The notes below the pieces were generated by a model that was not told the DNA's origin, searched no databases, and saw only the letters and a list, made by a program, of their open reading frames with translations. Below are positions 36,754 to 47,929 of a stretch of DNA of 64,000 bases, piece after piece (the stretch's first letter is position 1; each line of letters starts with the position of its first letter). A program made the position numbers and the translations under genes. Source of the stretch: Lingula anatina (lineage: Eukaryota > Brachiopoda > Lingulata > Lingulida > Lingulidae); contig NW_019775414.1 in assembly GCF_001039355.2 (NCBI RefSeq), positions 677,683 through 741,682 on the forward strand, in the 5' to 3' direction.

Positions 36754-39700
36754 TCACATTACGGAGCACGTCTTCGACCTCGCATTGAGGTAAATCAAAG
36801 TGTCAGATTGGGGTCGTATTCTGTCGACAGGTTTGATCTTTCTGAGCATCTCTTTCTCGCTTTGGCCAAGACTAAGAGCTGAGGGAAGCCGTATGGGTGT
36901 TTGGGGCGCCGAACTTTCGACCTTGTCCCACGACCTTGAAGTTCGTCCGTCAATATCCGTGCTAAGCGGCAACTGGCGACTGGGGATGGTCTTCACGATC
37001 TCCTTGGCGTTGTCGTACCGCTCGTCAATGAGGACGTATGCCGAGACCGCACCGTCGCTGCAACCTACGACAATCGTTCTCTGGTCATGGCAGACTTCAA
37101 CACATGTGATCGGCATATGGACGTCACACCGAGCAATTTCCTTGCCGTCTTCAACTCTGATCACGTAGACCTCTTGATCTTCGTAGTAAATCACAGCTTT
37201 CCCGTTGAGGGCGAACCTCTGTGGACAAGTCCCTGTGGGCACCAGCTGACATTTCCAAAACCCTGTGGTAATATCGTAGATGTGGGACTGGGCATCCATG
37301 CAGAGGGTCACGTCTTGGTTGATTAAGATTCTGCTCAAGTCGACATCTGGTGGGAAGAATGTGTCACACACGTGGATGACGGCTCCGCTGCATACGTCTA
37401 ATATCAGGAACCCGATTCCAGACGTGTAGCCACTGGATACTCCGCTGTATTCATCCTCCTCTGCTGCGCACGAGTACAGCACAATGACGGCATAAGGGTT
37501 ACTTTCGTGAGGACGAACATCCAGCATGCGCTTAACATTAACGCATGAGCGAAGGTCAGCAGGGCTGTAAGATGCCACGGCGAAATCGTTCTCAAGAGAA
37601 AAGGCACAGATAGCGGGGCTGTTGTACTCTGCTTTATACTCATTGTACTCATCCGCTGTGAGGACAATCAGATATCTGTCCTCTTTGGTGACGAATGGTT
37701 TGCTAAGGACAAAGTTCAGTGTTAAATCACACTGCACTTCCACAACTCGGTCTTCTTCAAACTTGAACAAGCTGATGTAGTACGGAGCCTTGAAGTCAAT
37801 TTCTTTCTGGCACACACTGATGATGGTGCTCACATTGTGCAACGGTACACTGTAACCTCCCACCTCACCAAATTCGTGGATGATTTTCCTCTCTTCCATA
37901 TGCCATATTTTATTAGTGATCCCTGGTCGTTTTGGCTGCACCGACACAAACGCGTATCTCCCGTCCGTGGTGATGCTTAAGCCAGTCAAGGGACTCTCGT
38001 GGGTCAAGAGGTCACAAAGTTGACCCGTGCTCATGTCAATGACCCCGACCTCATCGCTGTTATGGCAACGGACAAAGGACACTGTGTTGTCCTTGGTGAC
38101 CAAAACTTCCTGGATGCGTCCGGTGAGGCGATCCAGGGTATCCACGTGTTTGATTGCGTCGTCAAGGTTCCACACGTGGATGACATCAGAGTTCTCAATG
38201 TGTGTCACTATCTGCTTGCGTTTGTCTGGCAAAAGCAGGCTCGTGATAATTCCCATGGGAGACTGCAGTTTTGTGACCAAGTTTCCCGACAATACATCGA
38301 TGATGTAGATGTTTCTAAAGATCGTTGCTAGAACGTACTGGTCGTCTTGGGAGAACTTGGCTTGGGTGAAGTTCAGGTCGGTCAGACTTCTCTGTGGTAG
38401 TTTGAACTGCACTGGTGTGTCGGAGGGTCTACCAAAGCAGGAAAGAACCTTCTCATTCTTCACGCCGTATATGACCAAGTTGCTGTTTCCTCTCACAAGA
38501 AGATATTTCTCATTATGGGAAACAACGAGGTCGGATATTTGATCTCCCTTCAGAAGCTCCGTTAGGGATATCTTGTACGTGAGATCGACGTATCCCTCTT
38601 TGGCATGTAGCACAGTGATAACGTTCTCCTCCAGGTTACTCACAAACCCTCTGTGGCCCTCTCTGGTAAAAACAACGTGGTTTGGTCGATGCTCAAGCGG
38701 AAGGCTGCACACATGTTCTAGTGTGAACAAATCATATGACATCAGAGTCTCAGCAGAGTTGGTAAAAACGAATCTAGAATCGGGCGTGATCGTGCAAACG
38801 CTGGCTTTACCATTTAAATTTACAACTTCGATGAATTTGCATTCATTGACGCTGGCGATACAAAGGTAGCTTTTTTCAAACGTGGCAATAATGCATAGGA
38901 ATTCATTAGACAGAGACATCCTGCCTAATTTGTACTTCTCACTCGTCTCCCCCGTTGTGTGATTCAAGGGGATGAGTTGCCCTACGTATTTTCCTGTATC
39001 GCTTCTGTGAATCTTCACTGACATCTCGGTCACGTGGTCCAGCAAGACGATCATGGAGCCATCTGGTGTCAAATGCATGTCTCCAGCTGACGCTTGAATA
39101 TCGTACTTCCACTCCCCTGTGGCAAGATCAAACACAAGGATATTCTGACTGGATCTCTCCTTGGCTAAAAGGTATCTTGAGTCGCTACCCAGAAGCTGGA
39201 AAAACTGGAGTGGAGTTGGGGATTCGAGAGTGTGCTGCAGAGGACCCCCGGGTACTTGATGATAAGGGAAAGCTGGCACGAGAGCTGAATGCTGCAACCC
39301 TTCTACATCACACTGCTGTATGAGGTGGCGAATGTTTGGGTGGGATGCGTAGTACGTCAAAAGTCGACCCGTAAGTTCGGCGGCCATGTTGTTCATGTTC
39401 TTGAGTATCACTGGTTGGCATGCTTGCAGAGCACCTTTCACCAGGTTTGATTCGGTCCCGGGATTCAAGGCAAAAGTGGCGATAATGTGTTGTATGGATA
39501 ACGCCTTGGATTTGTTATACAGCCACAGATAGTTGAAGAAGGCCATCTTGTTCAACTCGTTCAGACGCCCAGAGAGGTAAAGGGTACGTGGCATTTGGTC
39601 GTACTTGCGCTTATTATAGCGAGTTGTACCATCACTTCCGACAAAAGTGAGAGGCTGGGATAACACTAACCTGTCAGCTGAACTGGCCGTAGACGAGAGT

Positions 39701-42700
39701 CCCATACTTTTGGCGACGGCTGGAGAGAAGTTGAACGGTTTTGGACGGCCATGCCAAGAGCAAGAAAAATAGTTAGCCATTTCGGAATATATTCTCTTGC
39801 ACATTTCTTCATCGGCCAAGTAGCGCTGCTTGGCCGCCTCGACGAACTCTCTGTGGTTCCAAAAGCTCACGACCACGCCGTCTACTTCTCTTTGAAAGAG
39901 GAATGGCTCAAGGTCTGCGCGTAGACGAACCCATACCAGTGGAGGAATGCGGCGGACCTGCGGGTGCCACGTTCGGTAAATCTCGTCTAGTATCATGTCG
40001 TCCAACGACAGAAGGTCTTCCATTTCACCATCGCTTAAGCCGGTAGCCGAAGCTGTTAGATACGTAAGCGAGTGAGAGACTAGGGTTTTGCCGTGAATCG
40101 CCTCCAACTGGTCAAATATGACGCCAATGGCTTGTTGGATTGTATTGACGATCATCTTCAGGGCTGGTTTTGTGTACGACCGCCAGCGGGTGACCTCCTC
40201 GACTGTAAGGCGGACAAACAGCGGCAGGGAACAGCATTCAAACGCTCTACGAACGACTCGGAGCTGATCGTCGCTGATCTGCCGACCAACGCGCTGTAGG
40301 TAGTACTCCATCAGTAAGACGCAGTTGTCTACTGACAGTGGTGGCACTTCAATGAAATAATTCGGATTCTTGATGACCTCTGTGCGAAGACGATCCAAAA
40401 TATCGTGCTTCTCGGGTAACGTGGAAAGAACAATTTTCACGTTGGGGTTGAGCTTTTCTGGAAGCCATACTAGGTAGTGAGCATTGTGTTCCGGATTCAG
40501 GGTCTCGAGAGAGTCGAAAAATAAGACCAGGTGCCGGTCTTCCGGGTAGTGTTCGAGGAGATCAAAGAAGTATTTCAACAGTGCTTTGTAGTCGGTGGGG
40601 ATGTGGTGCTCGTCTTCTCCCTCCAACAGCGCCAGTTGGTGGCAGACGCCGTATATCACCTGGCGGATGTCGGCACTCTCTGCGTTGATGCCAAGATAAC
40701 GTACGATTGTGGTGCAGTCCGGGACCCATTGTGGTACCTAAAAAAACAAATTTATGCCATACATATACCTGTAATTTCTGTTTGTGCACAAGAAGAAAGG
40801 GTGGAGTTCCAGCAAGGACAAACTTTAACATTGCCCAGTGTATTTGGGTTTGACTTAATAATAAGTAGAAGATAACAATAACTGCAATTTAAGATATATT
40901 TACTGTTAGTTCAATTATGGTACGAACCTCTTCTTGTGCCTTTGCAAAGACGCAAGTTTTGCCGCAACCCGATTGCCCGTGTAGCACCAGTGGCTGCTTG
41001 GAATGCCCTGTGACGTACGCGTAAATGCGGTCCATTATCTCCTCTCTGCCGAAGAAGTCACGGCATTTTCTTTGAGTTATCAGCCAATGTGGCAGAACTG
41101 TATCAAAGATAGGTGGTGCAGGGATCGGTGTATAGGAAAATGCCGCCTTGTCAACGAGTCTAATGACAGTATCATGGAATTTGTCACAGAAATCGTTAAT
41201 GTATGCTTTGTGAAGATCAGGGTGCACAACTTTCTCAAAGCGCCACAAAATTGAAAATTTATCAATGTTTTGTTTTCCCATCCATGCAGGTACTTTGCCG
41301 TTTTTGAGATCGTAGAGGAACCTTTGGGAGTCTGAGTCAATTTCTAGTTTTTCTTCTTTCCAGTTCCACCGTATGTCCATGAATTTTGGAGTGTTTTTGT
41401 GAGTAACATAGTTTTTCAAGTCTTCTATTTCACGCATGAACACAAAAGCTGTGTCACGTGGTCTCGGGGCGTTTTCAATTCCGTGGCGGAGCTCATTCTC
41501 AAATTCTGAGCAAAAAAAAAAAAAAAAAAAAGAATAATATCTTGAATGTGAATTCTTATGTCATCATGCATCAAAAAATATCTACATAATTTAGAATAAC
41601 ATTTTTTCTTGTCTGGATTACTGACAGAACTTTTTTTTTTGCAAAAACATCAATTCAAGAATACCATATCTATTTTAAGAATATCTGACGAAATATGTTT
41701 ATCAGACATTTACCTCCCATGAAATATTTGTGCTTGCTGTAACCGTCCATACTGCCTTCCTTGTGACATAACTCCGCCCCTTTCTGGAGAAGCTTTCGTA
41801 GACTGTTCTCTGTGTGCAGCCATTGCTCTTGAGCTGCTTTTCTAACTTCTGGGTCATTCTATGAACATGAAAGCAAAATAAAGACACGTGTCTTAATACA
41901 AAACGCACTCCTCTATACATCATTTTCAGAGCAGAAAATGATTAAAGGAATAAGCTATTATCTCTGGAATGCATCAAAATTGCTTCAGTTGCGCTACTGT
42001 TTTCAATCATACAGTCTCATCGAATGGCTCCTGCTTTCTCCTGTCACAATACCATCACATTTTTTTTTTTGATGTAGTACAAGTTATAAAGAAACCTATT
42101 CTCATCAGTAGCAATATTAAAGTTTTTTCTTATCTTTCATTGACGCCCATGTGTTATTTCTACATATAAAGAAATCCGGAGTTCATGCACTAACTACTTA
42201 GTCCTCTTTGTTGGTGTTATTTTTGCAAATATACTGCTTGGCTTTTGAGATGTATTTATAGGTTTGTCAACCATCCGTGATTACTTACCATTTCGTTAAA
42301 GTCAGATATCACAGAACTTATTGGCTGTAGCACATAAACGGGTGGTATGGCGTTAGTGTCTTTAAAGTACCAGTGGTCTAACATGCCAGCGTCACGGGTC
42401 TCTCGGCTGCGATTTCGCCGGAGTGAGTTTCGGAGAACTTCGTATTCGTGCTCGGGTATCGTTGCCGGGAGGGGTCGATCACCATACCGCTGACCAATAA
42501 GTGCCTGTTAATAAAAATACATAATTCCAATGCATGTATTTCGAAACACAGCAGTATTAAAAAGTGCAAGTTTGGTTTGAATCACTGATTGGATTTTTAA
42601 AGGAATGGGTAACTAAAAAAAGAAAATATTCGTTTATCAATAAGTTCATAGACCGGACATTTCATATTTCACCCAAATCACAGTAGTAAATCAGGTGTTC

Positions 42701-44404
42701 AATAAAAGGTAGGCCTACGAAGATTTCATGAAGTTCGTGAACAGCCACCAATACGTTTGAAATTGAGGGTAAAGGGCCGATCAAAATGTGGTCTATTAAT
42801 TGCAAAAATGACGAATATACATGTATGCATCAACTTTACGTCATACAATTTTCATCCCTTATCTGTTTCCAACAAAAATTACATAGACCTCTATTAGTAC
42901 AGGCATGCTCTTTTGCGGTGCCATTCTTCAATCCTAGACTGAGTACAGTTCTTCGTAAAACAAATGAAATCGAGTCAGACATTGATCACGATGCAAGACG
43001 AGACAGCTTATACTGTGATTTGTATCGATTGGAGTCCACGAGTAACTAAAGTGTCTAACTACTACTCCTCATAAGCCTAAGCAAACACAGCTTTGATGAA
43101 TGGCTATGATACTCCTGCTGTCGATCAATAAATGCAACCGATCTTTTGATGAAAATAAATATTTGATTATTCAAATACAAAAGAGCCCGATTTATTTTTG
43201 CTGATTGGTTCCCTAAGATCGATCCCATCGAGCTGTGATTTGGTAACTTGATTACTAAATCACGACTGAATGGGTCCATTTAAAAGGCCCACTAGCAATA
43301 TGCTAATATCTTTTTAGTTTGTAAGTACAGACTACCTGCAGAAAATCAATTTTATCAATCTGAGGCAGATTAAAGTATTCCACTTACTCATATCTCCTAG
43401 AATGCACGCACCCACAACCAATGTTAAGACACACACATTCCATTTTTGGCATGGAAAACCGTAACTTACCACAAAACTTGGTCCAGCGGACACTCTCTGG
43501 CATCTTTCTAGCTCTTGGAGAAACAGTTCAGCCTGGTTGTGATCGTCCCTGATACCCGGGAGGACGCCCCATCGCAGGTCCACCATCTTCAAGTAGCATA
43601 AAGATAATAATGATTCTAATTAAATATAGTAATAAGTCATATGCAAAATTATTCAATACACACGAGTGGTTTTTTTTTAATCTGAGAGTATTTTTTTTCG
43701 AATAATGAGAAACTGGAATACATATGTAGCGCAATTGACAGGCCTATATGTAGGCCTACACAACAAGACACTCATTGATCAAAGATGAAATAGGTGAAAA
43801 CATGCGAATAAACTGATGCAATTGCTGGAATTATTATTATCATTATTATTATATGGGAAAGTTGCATTCGTTGTCAATGATATTATTAACAGTTTAGCAT
43901 GGCACTCATCATCCCCCTAAATCAAAGTAAAAGAAACTACTGGACAGTTAGGGGCCTACATTTAGTACCTCAAGTACAAGCGGCACGGGAAAACATCTTG
44001 TGATAATATTTGTAAGCATGCAGGATCAGTTGCTTTAACCTTTTTCGCAGAGTTAATTATTTCCAAAACAGATCAACAACAACAAGGTAACAATGGGAAA
44101 TGTAACGCAAAACGAAGCCGATAGAAAGTGTCTGAAGGGCAAAGCACAAGCAGAGCGTGTTTTGAAAACAGACCAAGGAAAAGCGCATTGCTCTTTTGAC
44201 AAAAGCAGCTTATGGGACTACAATGATGCATTGCTGCTCAATGCAGTGTTTGATTTGTTTAGGACGAGGAGAAACCTTTCGCAGAGCGTAAATAAGAACG
44301 ATTTGTCGTAATCAACAAGTTCAGTCAGCGAGTTCGAGGACACTGTACTTGTGAATGTGTGTTAAACTAAATGAGTCAATTTGCAGGCGATTATGCACGT
44401 ACGC

Positions 44405-44452
<48 letters not shown>

Positions 44453-45674
44453 GCACAAACACAGTCCAAAATGAAAATGAACAAATCATTTATCTAAATA
44501 CTACAAACATAACCTGAGATACTTGGATAAACCGTTACTAATTTGCAAGTTGAAATCTTACCTGTAGCTCAATTCCATGCTTCTCTTTACAATATTCCCT
44601 AAGCTTGGGATAAACCTGTTGCATCAGGGCGTTGCGCTCTTGGATCATATCTAAGGATAAACAAACATAACCACTTGATTACACTAAAGCTATAATTTCA
44701 TGGGTCGCTTGAAGTATGATCTCTCGTATTAAAATGAAAGCAAAAACCCTAGACGAAGTAAATATCCCCTCAAATTTATATATAAAATAAAATCAGATGC
44801 TTAATATAAAAACCGCAAGAAAATATAAATCACAAGAATTTCTGCAGATTCACTGCATGAAAATTATTGTTTCTCCTTCATGTCACGCTTATACACAGAC
44901 CCAAATATTAATTACCCTAATAAGACCTTTCTATAGTTAATCAATCACAGTAGCGCTGTCGGTACATGTAGGCCTCGTTGACGGATTGAAGTTTAAACAA
45001 TTGGACAAATATAAACCAGACTTTGAAATAGATTTGTGTTCGTGCAGGTGCCTAAGAACAATACTAGTAGGGCCTACGTTTAGGAGACGGTGCCTTCATA
45101 ATATAGGGCCTATAAATATTTAGTGTAGGCCCTACATATTAACAAGGCTACTATGATTCTGCACTATATAGGCTACACGTAAAATTAGGTAATAATATGC
45201 AGTCCACGATTTTATTTCTATTCAAGAAATGATAAATCTGATGTGCACAGATAGAGGTGGGCTCTCGTTTTAGGGCCTATGGCAATTCAGTGACACACGA
45301 ATTATTAGTTTTTAGAAAAGGCCGGTCTCTAGGCCTAGTAGTCAGCTAAACCTTTTTCGCAATGGTCATTTACAAAAGGAAAAAAATTGGCTTAACAGGG
45401 TAGGCCTACTGATACGAGTCGAAATCAGTAGGCCTACCAAAACAGCCTTAGTCATTTATGACTGAACTCCCCGGTACAAACGTAGAGGCACATTAATAAT
45501 TGATACAAATCGTACGTTTTTATACAAAGCAATATTATAAATAGGGCCTAGGCCTATCCGTATCTTACCTGTGGGTGTACAGGATACGTATATTCTGACC
45601 ACTCGTGGGGGACTTTCTGGGAGCTTCTCAACGGGCATCTGCCCTGCTAAGACAGCTCTCACCCTCTCGTCCAT
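36754..45674 (-). CDS. NWD1/2-like: NACHT and WD-repeat protein of the NWD1/NWD2 family (1,744 aa) ending in a CaaX motif
   Basis: Seven exons: 45674-45569, 44650-44562, 43586-43470, 42504-42289, 41858-41714, 41505-40928 and 40737-36754. All borders are GT/AG and phases join to 1,744 codons plus TGA. Residues about 25-180 match the DUF4062/TIR-like N-terminus known from NWD, TEP1 and NPHP3 proteins (VRIYVS, QERNALM, VDLRWGV, IGQRYGD). The Walker A motif GQSGCGKT is at 401-408, and Walker B (LVLFFDSLE) has its Asp at about 492, so this is a NACHT/STAND ATPase. From about 930 to 1660 there are degenerate WD repeats (e.g. VIHVWNLDD, GCSDGAVSAYV). A Ser/Pro-rich tail ends SKTCSVM, a farnesylation-type CaaX box. 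Length is close to vertebrate NWD2. The start ATG sits in a good context (GCCATGG). Expected role: oligomerising signalling scaffold; its ligand is unknown. Confidence 0.92.
41512..41531. repeat. A20 run (T20 on the gene strand) just upstream of NWD exon 6
   Basis: On the minus strand it forms the polypyrimidine tract before the acceptor GCTCAG of exon 6. Length variation is likely. Confidence 0.85.
44404..44448. repeat. (GT)n microsatellite in NWD intron 2
   Basis: About 20 GT units preceded by ACGCGC. Confidence 0.95.
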
Positions 45675-46263
45675 GGCGTATACGGTTTATCACAGCAAGT
45701 CTCCGAATTAAACCCAATAACCTAATCGACTCACGGTAGCTTTGAATAAGTTGTCGCCACCGGAATCATGTCTTGCGATTGTCAGTTTCGATGGCGTTTG
45801 ACTACTGCAGGAGCTTTCTTTCCCCGCCAGCTCTCAATAGCGATAACGCGTGGATACCATGACTTTAACTTGTCGCTAACGAGATTACCGACCCATAGGT
45901 GATATCGGCTTAATCTTATTGTATTGATTGCTCACAAGGGCTATGTATGCGTTGTTAATGGCAACAAACATGGCTGACGATAAAACTAGTTCCGCACGAA
46001 TATACGTTCCACATTGTTTGTTTTGTGCACTAAACGCAGCGGGCAGCGTGCATTGCGACAGCGGGGCTGTGGTGGATGTGACTACGTCGAGTGATATTAA
46101 AGTCTACGCACTGCCTGGGCCTGTGCCGCTGAGCACTGTGCATGCCTGCAGTGTGCCCTGTAACAGTACCATGTCGGCTGGTTCGCGTGTGTCTGTTTTG
46201 ACCTACACGTGAAAGTGTGATTGTGTTCATGCATTCGTGTGTGTTTGTGTGTGTGTGTGTGTG

Positions 46264-46497
46264 CAGTGGCGGATTTAGAGGGGGGGTCTGGGGGGTCCTT
46301 CGATGTCTGAAAAAATTACACCAATGGTCCCCTCTTTAAATGATGCTTTTGACTAGCTGAAGCACCGTTCGCCCTCTAAAATACCAATTATTTTCGGGGC
46401 CCTTTTTGAATCCCACGCCAGGGAAGGGGGGAGGTCGGCTCTGCATCTGCGCCCCCCCCCCCCCCCCCACTGTCAAATAATCCTGGATCCGCCCCTT
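46264..46497. mobile_element. MITE-like element, family 'CAG..GCGGATCCAG', copy 2
   Basis: The left end is CAGTGGCGGATTTAG and the right end is TCCTGGATCCGCCCCTT. GTGTG flanks both ends, consistent with a 5-bp target duplication but inside a GT repeat, so not decisive. The interior matches 29091-29364 (TTCGAT..TCTGAAAAAA, ACCAATGGTCCCCTCTT, CCCACGCCA, TCAAATAATCCTGG). Confidence 0.8.
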
Positions 46498-47897
46498 GTG
46501 TGTGTGCGTTCGTGTAGGGTTATGTATGTATTAATGTGCATGCGTTAGTGCGCTTGTGTGTGAGCATGAACGTGCTGCGTGTGCAAGTGCAAATGTACAT
46601 GTGTCAGATGTGTTTGCGCCCAGGTGCGTTATTGAATCCCCCCCCCCCACTACTCGAATGCACTAGATCCTATAAAAGAGACAATGGGATGACGTGGGAG
46701 GGGTTTGGGGAGGGGGTGCGAGGCTGCAAATCCTAGTCAGCAGATATTCAGTACTTATGGTTTATGCTCCTCTATTTCCAAGACTTTATCGGGAACATTA
46801 TACCTCCCTGAAAAGAATCCAACGCGGCTCCCAACGTTGCACAGATGAGGAATATATGACAGCCAGGCGTATAAGCTTTGTATCAATACCCACAAGGCTC
46901 ATAGCTCAGTGTCATATCCGTATCGATTCACTCTTGATTTCTCGCACTGCTGTGAGCTCATGTCGTTGAAGACAAGGTCCATCATATTAACCATCGAAAA
47001 TTGGTTTAGTTTTTTCTTTCTTGTCAATGAAGTGAAGGCCTATTCTAATAAACTTCAACACGATTACTACAGGGATTTTTGCCCTCGGAGATTGAAGGAG
47101 TGGCAATTGGTTCATAGCGATCCTTTATGTAACAGACTGGCTTGCTTCTTGGTGACTGCTGTGTACTTGCAGCTACAATCTTATCTAATCAATACAGTTG
47201 AAAACACTGGAAATGAAGCTATCGAAAAAATAAATTAACCGGATGTTAAGGTTATTTTTTCCTATTCATCCATTATTCAGATTTTGATGGTGAAACTGAA
47301 AAGCGTGATAACATTTTACACGATTAACAAAGGGCTGTTAAAACAATTGGGTTGAGCCTCGCCGTGGCCTCGCAGTACATAAAAAAACAAACTGCAAGAA
47401 CACGTCCAGCCGGAGGAAGATAGGATTCCAGAAGTCAATAGAAAAGGTATATCATTTCTTTTCTTTCTTTTCCAATCTTTTCAATTTTCTCTTTTTTAAT
47501 GTTATACTTAGTATCAGTCAAAGAAAAATAGCGTCTCATGTCTCAAATCATGTACGTAGGAACATCAGCTTGAATGGTATCAACGGGTAAATTTACACGG
47601 TTCAGAAAAGGTCATTGTACCATACAATGGAAGGATTTTGTTTCTCTTTGAAATGCATGAAAAGGTGAAAAAGTCACCCCTTTCTGTTAATTTATCAAAC
47701 AAAGAAACCGATTTCATGTGAATGATATTTATATCATGAAATGTGCACACCCTCCCCCACGGGAACGTCTCGGAGAATTCCGCAAACACACCGTATGATT
47801 CTTTTACACATTGCGGTACAGCTTGTTTGTGAGGAAAAGCTGTGAGGTGCATGCCTCCACCCAAAAAGCCGCAAAAACGTGTCCATTTGCTTAGTAA

Positions 47898-47929
<32 letters not shown>
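47898..47929. repeat. (CA)n-(GA)n compound microsatellite
   Basis: CACACACA followed by about ten GA units. Confidence 0.9.

Noticed and set aside
37999-38331. Plus-strand frames within 36800-40900
   Set aside because: They are antisense to the large NWD exon; composition is explained by the opposite strand.
44093-44311. 72-codon plus-strand frame inside NWD intron 2
   Set aside because: No homology recognised and no nearby promoter or exon partner; consistent with a chance frame.
45928-46212. 94-codon plus-strand frame divergent from the NWD gene
   Set aside because: No recognisable domain, no splice signals in support, and it runs towards a GT-rich, MITE-containing region.
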